Of a stretch of 64,000 nt of DNA, positions 25,901-32,777 are shown piece after piece. The stretch comes from Bacillota bacterium (GTDB lineage: Bacteria; Bacillota; Clostridia; Oscillospirales; Oscillospiraceae). Below the pieces are notes generated by a model, which saw only the letters and a program-made list of their open reading frames with translations, did no database searches and had not been told where the DNA came from. Both the position numbers and the translations under genes were made by a program. Position 1 is the first letter of the stretch. Every line of letters begins with the position of its first letter. The stretch is from NCBI GenBank assembly GCA_023386265.1, contig JAEWKA010000008.1:186001-250000 (forward strand). Direction: 5' to 3'.

Positions 25901-26641
25901 GATATCCAAATCACCAGATCCAAATTCGATATATAAAGAACTTATTAATTCATCATCAGAAAGTAAATCTTCTATTTCTTTGTTATTTATGTAAATACAA
26001 TTTTGTAATTTTCCAATATTAAATGCATTAGGAATGTTAATTCGCGTTTTTTCAATATGATCTAGTGTATCTTTTCCATAACCTAGCTGTTTAGTTATTG
26101 AGTTTGAAATAAATAGAATAAAGTATATAAGGCGATTTGCTTTAATGATAAATTCTTTATCAAAATTGTTTTTTCGTAAACATAAGACGTTAATAAAGCC
26201 TTGAAGAGTATATCCTGGTGAATAGTTTATTCCGGGAAATATCCAATAGTTTCCATAGTATTGAACTCTTTCAATAAAAGCGTTTTCTGCGGGGTCAATT
26301 TGAACCGAAAGTCCCAATTGTTCAATTTTTTCTATAATTTTGCGAAACTTGCTGTTACTTATTTTAGCATTTGAGGAGTATTGATCTATAGGTATAGATA
26401 AAACTGCATTTATAAGAGCATCAAATAAGATGCTCTTATTCTGATTCTCAATAAGCAAATTTAGAGATGAAAGCTTAGATATGAAATCAAAAACATCGTA
26501 TTTTTTAATATCTTCTATAATTGCTTTTAGAACTTTCTTGTCCTCTGATACATCATAAATGTCGTCCAATTGCCGTAGTGTCTCTATATCATGATCTAAG
26601 TCAAAATTATTTTGTAAAAGTTCATTTAAATCGAAGCTCAT
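22943..26641 (-). CDS. Giant unrecognised protein with C-terminal PD-(D/E)XK nuclease-like motif
   Basis: 1232 residues, very AT-rich gene. ATG at 26641 with GGAGG seven bases upstream. No P-loop or other named domain is visible in the first ~1000 residues, which look largely alpha-helical and soluble, with numerous I/N/K codons. The C-terminal ~150 residues carry a plausible PD-(D/E)XK site: E in GNEFNDMVAERLS (about 1079), D in LGDIDVLYIV (1118/1120) and E-x-K in IVIAEVKDFS (1135-1137), followed by a conserved-looking basic helix SKHRRRVAWAVEH. The gene is alone between terminators and flanking repeats, next to helicase-nuclease defence-type genes. A DNA-cleaving defence or restriction function is inference. 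I do not recognise the family. Confidence 0.75.
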   Translation of the reverse strand: MSFDLNELLQNNFDLDHDIETLRQLDDIYDVSEDKKVLKAIIEDIKKYDVFDFISKLSSLNLLIENQNKSILFDALINAVLSIPIDQYSSNAKISNSKFRKIIEKIEQLGLSVQIDPAENAFIERVQYYGNYWIFPGINYSPGYTLQGFINVLCLRKNNFDKEFIIKANRLIYFILFISNSITKQLGYGKDTLDHIEKTRINIPNAFNIGKLQNCIYINNKEIEDLLSDDELISSLYIEFGSGDLDISISDTCIFFNHPFLHTNKNRTIILNPSIMIPFSIHQLVLLADNYGIKDEVINAYNNEIWGNCRRSLAQIGHKKILEANLGIELFGASNYKEIILNVENDQLLIVHFICDDGFEYSQESMFHQYSKDISNIISKRINYMTKKLALVPSKNIYRLFILNSFGRRIGFSGHKVGVHTHILLSPYELLCVSINERNVDAFLPRYIISKDALNRQMSIPISELNSIEIYTSNNYSFYISDKFNPKTMTLFVAPGDSLDYILKAIKQEDRQLIESYDGRHLLEVILNDETRNIYIPVNNSDPKAELAVKFKNVIIWIYSPEIFDMNELNIYFSTVDAISFWLAECRKIIENLEFKYETRSFCISLTGNISDYGLDIKDEITFDESIVFEDKSSCINMIWNPSTYRLLNIKTNEIEKSMMKGVLSQLQKKSKNSVDWKQLDKVFINPLKKKFFTLDYTNAPYLKPVYDRFQRIRAEDENLLLDDIGHYFLEKGPWSYGMVPDEQRVSLGNAVVGYLYSELQKMVAAVKSEGLFELVCNDLEISIYNLMLLQKRFAYDIACYPEKESKIQNDYNEINKSSLALKFLAEYIAACPSDGQQILGKMQYEKMLTICSMIIDWAYRNDLFKFNIFKTPIEFLESGRIGMKIDEFNVLTSINLSARKRNLESISNPYIDRFFPNGIMPNLQSKVDDAFFDEYGYTFDQFTRCIMYIIEYGDRFSGDVKNEDRKVLIREISTMDNDLDEAIISSILEQISLSEREDFLKPTSPYIKTDVLPWRFNRELSFTRRPILNHGSNVIWGNRQLYHMWVYTIDLIIEGKYKARNMKLSSLIGKLADKRGNEFNDMVAERLSSFNGLIVDKKVSKINKIKILGKDKNELGDIDVLYIVPTLKKIVIAEVKDFSFAKNPYEMDQEYQRMFVDKEKELCYVSKHRRRVAWAVEHIEDIKVHYRLSEGKWTIKDTFFVSEEIISNIFHKKGQSIITYSEMAEKVVKSV

Positions 26642-26915
26642 TAAAAACCTCCATTTCCCAAACCAATCTTATAGTTGAGTAATTAACTCAACCAACAGTC
26701 TAATTTTCAACGCTCTCTTTCCCATTATGTGACAGTTCTGGAGTAGCTTGAACTTCGCATAATTTGCTTATATTCGAAGTCTGATGAGCTGCGCATCATT
26801 GCTATTACCTGTTGTTCTGGAAAATCATTCGTCAAACCGGCAGTTGCCTGAGCCGGGTATTATTGCTGATATCATTAAGAAAACAATTTCGTGTTATTAA
26901 TCAGTTTATCAAGAC

Positions 26916-26951
26916 GAAAAAGCCCCGCTCTCCTTTAAGGTAGAACGGGCT
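26916..26951 (-). terminator. Terminator-like hairpin with T-run on the minus strand
   Basis: On the minus strand AAGCCCGTTCTACC pairs with GGAGAGCGGGGCTT around a TTAAA loop and is followed by TTT. It is upstream of the giant gene, so it would insulate that gene from readthrough out of the tRNA-Leu region. Confidence 0.6.
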
Positions 26952-27218
26952 TCAATACTTTTACACACTGCCCGCATCATATAAAAAACGGCTGGATCGC
27001 GTGTTTATTAGGTTAAATTATATCGCAATATTTATTGGTTAATTATACCATTAGCTTGTCAAAATAACAATAAATTCTTTATAACAATTCGTTTTATATC
27101 GTTGAATATAAATGAAGCTAAATATAACCTGGTTTTTCTCACGCAGTGTAAACATTATGGAACTACTAAAACTATAACAGTAACGGAGGTTCATTCATGC
27201 TTCGCACGCTTTGTGCTA

Positions 27219-27260
27219 TTCAACCTTATAGCGTTTCCTAACCTTTTAGCGTTTCCTCTT
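27219..27260. repeat. Right copies of the island-flanking repeat (tandem pair)
   Basis: TCAACCTTATAGCGTTTCCT (27219-27238) is followed at once by TAACCTTTTAGCGTTTCCTC, extending to CTT. The same core occurs at 22137-22160. The three copies bracket the 69-codon gene, the broken head-domain frame and the giant nuclease-like gene. Confidence 0.5.
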
Positions 27261-27286
27261 ACTACGGCTCAAAAACTAACGAAGAA

Positions 27287-27330
27287 ACAGACTGGTAACG
27301 CAGCATATGCTGATTGCTCAGTCTGTTTTT
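27287..27330 (+). terminator. Terminator-like hairpin beside the right repeats
   Basis: ACAGACTG (27287-27294) pairs with CAGTCTGT (27319-27326) with an inner CAGCATATGCTG palindrome, followed by TTTTT. Its end matches the hairpin end at 22218-22231. Confidence 0.5.
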
Positions 27331-27385
27331 GTGTATATTGTTTGCTTTCTATCAACCATATTGATTTATATGCCACGTAAATACG

Positions 27386-27427
27386 CAAAAAAGCACCCTG
27401 ACTTGGTATCCAAATCAGGGTACTTTT
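27386..27427 (-). terminator. Intrinsic terminator of tRNA-Leu
   Basis: On the minus strand, directly after the tRNA 3' CCA, AAAAGTACCCTGA pairs with TCAGGGTGCTTTT (one mismatched pair) and is followed by more T residues. Confidence 0.85.
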
Positions 27428-27428
27428 A

Positions 27429-27514
27429 TGGTGCCGGTGGCCGGACTCGAACCGGCACGCTGTCGCCAGCGGTGGATTTTGAGTCCACTACGTCTACCAT
27501 TCCATCACACCGGC
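27429..27514 (-). tRNA. tRNA-Leu (CAA anticodon)
   Basis: 86 nt. The acceptor stem GCCGGTG pairs with CACCGGC, followed by A and an encoded CCA. The anticodon stem GTGGA/TCCAC closes the loop CTCAAAA, giving anticodon CAA, which reads UUG leucine codons. A long class II variable arm (GCTGGCGACAGC) is present, as expected for tRNA-Leu, and the T arm contains GGTTCGAGTCC. Its 3' end faces the AT-rich accessory island, the usual orientation for a tRNA-targeted integration site, but I could not find a duplicated tRNA end at the other side. Confidence 0.95.
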
Positions 27515-27528
27515 GTGTGACAAGGGTC

Positions 27529-27557
27529 ATTATACAACAGCGCTTCCATTTTTTCAA
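27529..27557 (-). promoter_or_regulatory. Promoter of tRNA-Leu
   Basis: On the minus strand TTGAAA (27557-27552) and TATAAT (27534-27529) are separated by exactly 17 bp. The -10 box ends 14 bp before the tRNA 5' end. Confidence 0.85.
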
Positions 27558-27667
27558 GTGCCAATTTCCCAGCCGCAGTATTCACTTTGCGGTTAAAATA
27601 CGCTACACTGCATATCCTTCCTAAATCAGATAGGTTTCTAAATAATATTTATCATTTCTCTTTACTA

Positions 27668-27710
27668 ATACCCCAACAGGGTATATTCTAAATATACCCC
27701 CATAGGGTAT
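27668..27710. promoter_or_regulatory. Two CsoR-type copper-responsive operators
   Basis: Two near-palindromes, ATACCCCAACAGGGTAT (27668-27684) and ATACCCCCATAGGGTAT (27694-27710), sit 26 bp apart just before copA. They match the ATACCC...GGGTAT CsoR operator pattern. They predict that CsoR, encoded downstream, represses the operon until Cu(I) binds it. Confidence 0.85.
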
Positions 27711-27723
27711 TGGAGATGAATGC

Positions 27724-29964
27724 ATGAAAGAAGAGACCTATGACATCGGCGGAATGCACTGTGCTGCCTGTTCCTCCGCAATCGAGCGTGTTACGCGAAA
27801 GCTTGAGGGCGTCGAGCGCAGCGATGTTAACCTGCCGATGAACCGCATGACGATAGTATATGACGAAAGCCTTGTGAATCCTGAACAGATAATATCAAAA
27901 ATCGAAAAAGCCGGCTTCACAGCAGAACCTCGCGGCAGAGAAACCGCAAGCACTACAAAATCGAGCGACGGCGAGAAAAAGGAACTAGTCGAAGAACGCA
28001 GAGGTCTGATAACGGCTGCAGTACTTTCAGTTCTGCTGCTCTACATTTCCATGGGAACGATGCTAATCAAAAGCCTTCCCCTTCCGGACATCATCAGCAT
28101 GGAATCTCACCCCGTGAACTTCGCGCTTACAGAGCTTCTGCTTACGATTCCGATACTTTACATTGGAAAACGCTTTTTCGTAAGCGGCTTCTATTCGCTG
28201 ATTCACTGGAATCCTAATATGGATACGCTGGTCGCCGTTAGCTGCACCGCATCTTTCCTCTACAGCCTCGTAAACATTTTCCTGCTAACGGACAGTCCTC
28301 ATGTTATACACAGCCTGTATTTTGAATCCGCGGCTATAGTCATAACGCTCGTCCTGCTCGGAAAGCACCTAGAGGCAAGCAGCAAGGAAAAAACCAAAAG
28401 CGCCATTACGAAGCTCATGGAGCTCACACCCGAAACGGCGATTATCATCCTCGAGGATAAACAATGGGAGGTTCCGACCGACACTCTGAAAAAAGGTGAC
28501 CTCGTACTCGTCAAATCGGGTGCAAAGATACCGCTGGACGGACGTGTGACAAAGGGCGAAGGCAGCGCTGACGAAGCCATGCTGACAGGTGAAAGTATGC
28601 CGGTCGAAAAATCCGTAGGAAGCGAAGTCATCGGCGGAAGCATCCTCGTAGGCGGCGCCGTCTTTGCCGAGATTACCCGTGTAGGCGAGGAAACAACGCT
28701 TTCGAAAATTATAAAATTAATTGAAGACGCTCAGGGAAAAAAAGCTCCAATTTCGAAAACCGCAGATAAGGTGGCCGGTGTATTCGTCCCCATCGTAATG
28801 GTGATTGCTGTCATTGCTCTGGCTGTATGGCTACTCGCGGGCGCGGAGTTTTCCTTTGCGCTTCGGATATTCACATCGATTCTTGTCATCGCCTGTCCAT
28901 GCGCTATGGGGCTTGCGACTCCGACCGCGATTATCGTCGGAACGGGACTCGGCGCAACAAGAGGTATTCTCATTCGTAGCGGTGAGGCGCTTGAAATCAC
29001 CCACAAAACAGATGTAGTAGTGCTTGACAAAACCGGTACCGTTACTGAGGGGAAGCCTCGAGTCACAGAAATCATTTCAAATGATATTTCCGAAATAGAG
29101 CTACTTGCTCTCGCGGCAGGAGCAGAAAGCCTTTCCGATCACCCACTGGCAAAGGCTATAGCCGAAGAAGCGAGCGTTAGAGGTCTTTCCCCTGCTTCAG
29201 TTTCCTCCTTCGAAAATCTTACCGGTCTGGGCATCACGGCAAAGCTCCAAAATGGGCAAACTCTGCTTGTAGGTAATGTGAAGCTCATGGAAACAGCGGG
29301 CATATCGGTTGAAAAATATTCATCGGACCTTTTCCGCCTAGCCTCGCAGGGGCAAACTCCAATGCTGGTGGCAAAGGATGTATCTGTTCTCGGCATTATA
29401 AGCGTTGCGGACACCGTTAAAGCAGGCAGCGGAGATGCCATTTCCAAGCTTCGCTCTCTGGGGATAAAAACCATCCTCCTCACGGGCGACAGCAAGGCCG
29501 CCGCAAGCTATATCGGCTCCATCGTCGGAACGGATGAAATCAGTGCCGAAGTTCTTCCGAACGACAAGGCGGCGGTAATCGAGCGCCTGCAAAAAGGAGG
29601 CAAGACCGTAATGATGGTAGGTGACGGAATAAACGACGCTCCCGCTCTCGCGCAGGCGGATATCGGCTGTGCAATCGGAAGCGGCAGTGACATCGCAATC
29701 GAATCAGCCGACCTTGTCCTTATGAAAAGCGACCTGAGCGACGTCCCCGCCGCAATCAGGCTGAGCCGACTCACGATACGCAACATTAAGCAAAATCTAT
29801 TCTGGGCGTTTTGCTACAACATTATAGGAATTCCAATTGCGGCGGGTATACTCTACCCAAGCCTCGGGCTTCTGCTCAGTCCTATGATAGGGGCTCTCGC
29901 AATGTCGCTCAGCTCGATTTTCGTCGTAACGAACGCGCTCAGGTTAAGGGGGAAAAAGCTTTGA
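27724..29964 (+). CDS. copA: Copper-exporting P1B-type ATPase CopA
   Basis: 746-residue Cu(I) efflux pump of the cytoplasmic membrane. One N-terminal heavy-metal-associated domain has GGMHCAACSSAIERV (the CxxC copper site). Membrane helices follow, then the actuator motif MLTGESMPVEKS, the transmembrane metal site CPCAMGLATPT (CPC, Cu type), the phosphorylation site DKTGTVTEGKP, the SDHPLAKAI histidine-proline motif, and GDGINDAPALAQAD. The end carries the MxxSS-type segment (ALAMSLSSIFVVTNALRL) expected of Cu pumps. ATG at 27724 with GGAG upstream, immediately behind two CsoR operators. It overlaps csoR by one base. Function is essentially certain. Confidence 0.97.
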   Translation: MKEETYDIGGMHCAACSSAIERVTRKLEGVERSDVNLPMNRMTIVYDESLVNPEQIISKIEKAGFTAEPRGRETASTTKSSDGEKKELVEERRGLITAAVLSVLLLYISMGTMLIKSLPLPDIISMESHPVNFALTELLLTIPILYIGKRFFVSGFYSLIHWNPNMDTLVAVSCTASFLYSLVNIFLLTDSPHVIHSLYFESAAIVITLVLLGKHLEASSKEKTKSAITKLMELTPETAIIILEDKQWEVPTDTLKKGDLVLVKSGAKIPLDGRVTKGEGSADEAMLTGESMPVEKSVGSEVIGGSILVGGAVFAEITRVGEETTLSKIIKLIEDAQGKKAPISKTADKVAGVFVPIVMVIAVIALAVWLLAGAEFSFALRIFTSILVIACPCAMGLATPTAIIVGTGLGATRGILIRSGEALEITHKTDVVVLDKTGTVTEGKPRVTEIISNDISEIELLALAAGAESLSDHPLAKAIAEEASVRGLSPASVSSFENLTGLGITAKLQNGQTLLVGNVKLMETAGISVEKYSSDLFRLASQGQTPMLVAKDVSVLGIISVADTVKAGSGDAISKLRSLGIKTILLTGDSKAAASYIGSIVGTDEISAEVLPNDKAAVIERLQKGGKTVMMVGDGINDAPALAQADIGCAIGSGSDIAIESADLVLMKSDLSDVPAAIRLSRLTIRNIKQNLFWAFCYNIIGIPIAAGILYPSLGLLLSPMIGALAMSLSSIFVVTNALRLRGKKL

Positions 29965-30245
29965 TGAATAAAACCAAGCATAGGGACGAGGACGAGCTCC
30001 GCTCTATGATGAATCGCCTCAGCCGGATTGAAGGTCAGGTGCGCGGAGTTAAAAAGATGCTTGAGGACGAGGTCTACTGTACCGATGTCCTCACGCAGGT
30101 GACCGCGATTCAGGCGGCACTGAATGCCTTTAACAGAGAGCTTCTCGCAAACCATATAAAGAGCTGTGTGGTCGAAGACATTAAAAACGGCAGCGACGAG
30201 GTTGTTGACGATCTTATCTCCACGCTCCAAAAGCTCATGAAGTGA
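29964..30245 (+). CDS. csoR: Copper-sensing repressor CsoR
   Basis: 93-residue all-helical tetrameric repressor of the CsoR/RcnR family. The Cu(I) ligands C39, H64 and C68 are present in VYCTDVLTQ and NHIKSCVVED, which distinguishes it from nickel- or sulfide-sensing relatives. The signature LSRIEGQVRGVKKML is at about residues 19-33. It starts at an ATG overlapping the copA stop (TGATG), so translation is coupled. It predicts autoregulation through the two operators before copA. Confidence 0.95.
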   Translation: MNKTKHRDEDELRSMMNRLSRIEGQVRGVKKMLEDEVYCTDVLTQVTAIQAALNAFNRELLANHIKSCVVEDIKNGSDEVVDDLISTLQKLMK

Positions 30246-30274
30246 TTAGTAATAAAATTTAGGAGGAAAACAGC

Positions 30275-30469
30275 ATGCCAGTATTAAAAGTACCTGATAT
30301 GAACTGCGAACATTGTGTCAGCCGTATTACAAAGGCTCTGGAGGAACAAAAGCTTAATTTCAAGGTTTCCTTAGGAGACAAGACCGTCGAAATCGATGGG
30401 GATAAAACCGCCGTCAACTCTGCAATCGCAGCAATGGACGGTATCGGCTACAATGCATTTGCAACTTAA
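30275..30469 (+). CDS. copZ: Copper chaperone CopZ-like HMA protein
   Basis: 64 residues, a single heavy-metal-associated fold. The metal site is PDMNCEHCVSRI and the protein ends with the typical GIGYNAFAT strand. It should carry Cu(I) to CopA in the cytoplasm. AGGAGG lies eight bases before the ATG, 30 bp after csoR, and a strong terminator follows. It lacks the Tyr often found in CopZ loop 5 only in that the equivalent Tyr is in GIGYN, which fits. Confidence 0.93.
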   Translation: MPVLKVPDMNCEHCVSRITKALEEQKLNFKVSLGDKTVEIDGDKTAVNSAIAAMDGIGYNAFAT

Positions 30470-30479
30470 GAAGCAATGG

Positions 30480-30512
30480 AAAAAGCGGCACCCTGTTGGG
30501 TGCCGCTTTTAT
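30480..30512. terminator. Bidirectional terminator between copZ and sod
   Basis: Perfect stem AAAAGCGGCACCC / GGGTGCCGCTTTT with a TGTT loop. It ends with T-runs on both strands, serving the convergent copper operon and superoxide dismutase gene. Confidence 0.9.
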
Positions 30513-30538
30513 TTATATCGGTTGTAAAGCTCTAACAG

Positions 30539-31204
30539 TTATTGTGCTTCCTCAAGATTGACAGCACTGTGCATGTTTGAAAACAGGGCCAGCGAAAAGC
30601 GCTTTGAAATGATGTCCCAGTTGATGACTTTGAAATAAGCATCGATATAGTCCGCTCTGCGGTTCTGATAATCGAGATAATAGGCGTGCTCCCAGACGTC
30701 AACCGTCAAAAGTGGCTTATAGCCATCTTTAATAGGCGTGTCCTGATTCGCGGTACGGACAATTTTAAGGTTCGAGCCATCGTCCATTACGAGCCACGCC
30801 CAGCCGGAACCAAACTGCCCCAACGCCGCCTTTTTAAACTCGGCTAGAAAGTTTTCAAAAGAGCCAAAGGTCTTCTCGAGAACGTCCTTAAGCTTGTCCG
30901 AGGGTGCTGTTGAGTCAGGCGCGGTCAGGGCTTCAAAGTAGAAATTGTGATTGAACACTCCGCCGGCATTGTTTGTAACAGCCGCCGCGATATCTGCAGT
31001 GAGCTTGTCAAGGCCGCCCAAAATTTCCTCAAGCTTCTTCTTTTTGAGGTCCTTTGACCCCTCAAGCGCCGCGTTGAGGTTATTCACATAGGTCTGGTGG
31101 TGCTTGTCGTGATGGAATTCAAGAGTCGTCTTGCTGACGGACGGCTGGAGAGCCGAATAATCATAGGGCAGGACCATAAGGTCGAACGGATACGAATTAC
31201 TCAT
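30539..31204 (-). CDS. Iron/manganese superoxide dismutase
   Basis: 221-residue Fe/Mn-type SOD, which converts superoxide to hydrogen peroxide and oxygen in the cytoplasm. Metal ligands are recognisable: His in LEFHHDKHHQTY, His in VFNHNFYFEAL, and Asp and His in VDVWEHAYYLDYQNRRADY. The GSGWAWLV strand is present. Metal preference cannot be settled by eye. ATG at 31204 with AAGGA upstream. It is a single gene, convergent with the copper operon. The presence of SOD in an apparent anaerobe fits defence against transient oxygen and copper-driven oxidative stress. Confidence 0.95.
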   Translation of the reverse strand: MSNSYPFDLMVLPYDYSALQPSVSKTTLEFHHDKHHQTYVNNLNAALEGSKDLKKKKLEEILGGLDKLTADIAAAVTNNAGGVFNHNFYFEALTAPDSTAPSDKLKDVLEKTFGSFENFLAEFKKAALGQFGSGWAWLVMDDGSNLKIVRTANQDTPIKDGYKPLLTVDVWEHAYYLDYQNRRADYIDAYFKVINWDIISKRFSLALFSNMHSAVNLEEAQ

Positions 31205-31323
31205 TTAATAGTTTCCTTTTTTATAATTTCCATTAAAAACTGCACTCGAACTGCGGAACAAGTGAAAATAATGTTGAATTTAGTCTAACATACGCCATTT
31301 TTTTAATCAAGCTGAATTTTAGC

Positions 31324-32103
31324 TCAGATAGCGTAAGTATGGTCAAGCGGTCCCGAGCCGCGACCTAAGTCAAGCCCCGCCTTCAGCGCGCCGGTTATAT
31401 ATGCCTTTGCGTTTTTAATGCTCTTTTCAAGGGAGAATCCCGCGGCAAGATTGCAGGCAATTGCGGAGGAGAGCGTACAGCCAGTGCCATGCGTATTGGG
31501 ATTATGGACTTTCTCTCCGTCAAACCACAGGGCTTTCTCGTCCATATACAGAAGGTCGCTCGCGTCATCCTCGAGGTGCCCTCCCTTGATGAGTATCGCA
31601 CCCGAAGTGCTTTTCGCAATAGCAGAAGCGGCGCGCAGCATATCTTCCTTGTTTTCAATCCCAAACCCGCAGAGAGCCTCCGCCTCCGGTATGTTCGGGG
31701 TTATCACCGTTCCAAGCGGCAGAAGTCTCGTAAGAAGCGCATTCATCGCGTCATCCGAAAGCAGGCGGCTGCCGCTGGTTGAAATCATAACAGGGTCAAC
31801 TACAATATTCTCCGCCCTATACTCTATAAGTTTGTCCGCAATCACGTTAATTATCGCGGCGCTCGAGACCATGCCAATCTTGACAGCATCGGGACGTATA
31901 TCTGTGAAAATACAATCAAGCTGGGAGGCCACAAATTCGGGACTTACCTCCATGATACCAAAAACGCCTGTCGTATTCTGAGCGGTCAGCGCTGTTATTA
32001 CGCTCATCGCGTACATTTTGTGCACTGTTATCGTCTTGATGTCAGCTTGTATACCCGCGCCTCCGCTGCAATCCGAGCCCGCAATAGTCAGCACCTTTTT
32101 CAT
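31324..32103 (-). CDS. thiD: Hydroxymethylpyrimidine/phosphomethylpyrimidine kinase ThiD
   Basis: About 259 residues, ribokinase-like fold; phosphorylates HMP and HMP-P for thiamine synthesis. Visible motifs are TIAGSDCSGGAGIQADIKT (substrate pocket), the AVKIGMVSS stretch, VVDPVMISTSGSRLL, ILIKGGHLEDD and the catalytic NTHGTGCTLSSAIACNLA. I prefer the ATG at 32103 (AGAGG seven bases upstream); an ATG at 32118 overlapping the thiE stop is possible. Last gene of the cytX-thiM-thiE-thiD operon. Confidence 0.95.
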   Translation of the reverse strand: MKKVLTIAGSDCSGGAGIQADIKTITVHKMYAMSVITALTAQNTTGVFGIMEVSPEFVASQLDCIFTDIRPDAVKIGMVSSAAIINVIADKLIEYRAENIVVDPVMISTSGSRLLSDDAMNALLTRLLPLGTVITPNIPEAEALCGFGIENKEDMLRAASAIAKSTSGAILIKGGHLEDDASDLLYMDEKALWFDGEKVHNPNTHGTGCTLSSAIACNLAAGFSLEKSIKNAKAYITGALKAGLDLGRGSGPLDHTYAI

Positions 32104-32114
32104 TTTTCCGCCTC

Positions 32115-32759
32115 TCATTTTATGGTCTTCTCCGCAAGCCTATGCAAAGACTCAGTCGCAGCCTTTATATCCTTTTCCGCGAAAATTGCGGATACCACTG
32201 CAACGCCGTCAATGCCAGAGCCTGCGAGCTTTTCAACGTTATACGCGCCAATGCCTCCGATTGCGACGACGGGTATCGAAACCGCTTTACAAATGGCCTT
32301 AAGTTCCTCGTAAGGCACAAAATCCGCATCCTTTTTGGTGGACGTTGTGAAAACCGCACCGACGCCTATATAGTCTGCCCCACTCTTTTCCGCAAGCACC
32401 GCCTGCTCGACCGTCTGTGCGGAAACTCCGATGATTTTGTCCGATCCGAGTCTTTCGCGCACTTTCAAAGCCTCCATATCGGACTGTCCGACATGCACCC
32501 CGTCAGCGTCACAGGCAAGCGCAATCTCCACACTGTCATTTATAACAAACGGCACCTCGTAGCTTTTGCAGAGCCTATTAATTTCAAAAGCCTCGGCGAG
32601 AAAAGCACCATAATCCAAGTCTTTCTCGCGGAGTTGAATCATCGTCGCGCCGCCCTTGAGGGCTTTCTCGACATCGTGCGCAAGCGTCCTGCCGTTTAAC
32701 CACGCTCTGTCCGTTACGGCGTAGAGCAAAAGCGCCTTTTTATCGAACTTATTACTCAA
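32115..32759 (-). CDS. thiE: Thiamine-phosphate synthase ThiE
   Basis: 214-residue TIM barrel that joins HMP-PP and thiazole phosphate. Characteristic segments are MIQLREKDLD (pyrophosphate-binding), VPFVINDSVEIAL, DGVHVGQSDM, GADYIGVGAVFTTSTKKD and VAIGGIGAYNVEKL. The start is a TTG at 32759, supported by AAAGGG nine bases upstream and the conventional N-terminus. The stop overlaps a possible upstream thiD start. It lies 18 bp downstream of thiM. Confidence 0.95.
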   Translation of the reverse strand: MSNKFDKKALLLYAVTDRAWLNGRTLAHDVEKALKGGATMIQLREKDLDYGAFLAEAFEINRLCKSYEVPFVINDSVEIALACDADGVHVGQSDMEALKVRERLGSDKIIGVSAQTVEQAVLAEKSGADYIGVGAVFTTSTKKDADFVPYEELKAICKAVSIPVVAIGGIGAYNVEKLAGSGIDGVAVVSAIFAEKDIKAATESLHRLAEKTIK

Positions 32760-32777
32760 AACTATCAGCCCTTTCCG

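Larger units (their letters stand above)
26642..27428. other. AT-rich gene-free stretch between the giant gene and tRNA-Leu
   Basis: About 790 bp with no supportable gene. It holds a minus-direction terminator-like hairpin (26916-26951), paired direct repeats (27219-27260), a second hairpin (27287-27330) and the tRNA terminator (27386-27427). Short ORFs on both strands have no recognisable content. Confidence 0.55.

Noticed and set aside
27429..27514. Duplicated tRNA-Leu 3' end as a left attachment site
   Set aside because: I looked for GGTGCCGGTGG and GGCCGGACTCGAAC in 7-27 kb and found no second copy, so a classical tRNA attachment duplication is not shown.
27307..27624. 105-codon plus-strand frame over tRNA-Leu
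   Set aside because: It reads through the tRNA and its terminator; typical spurious ORF.
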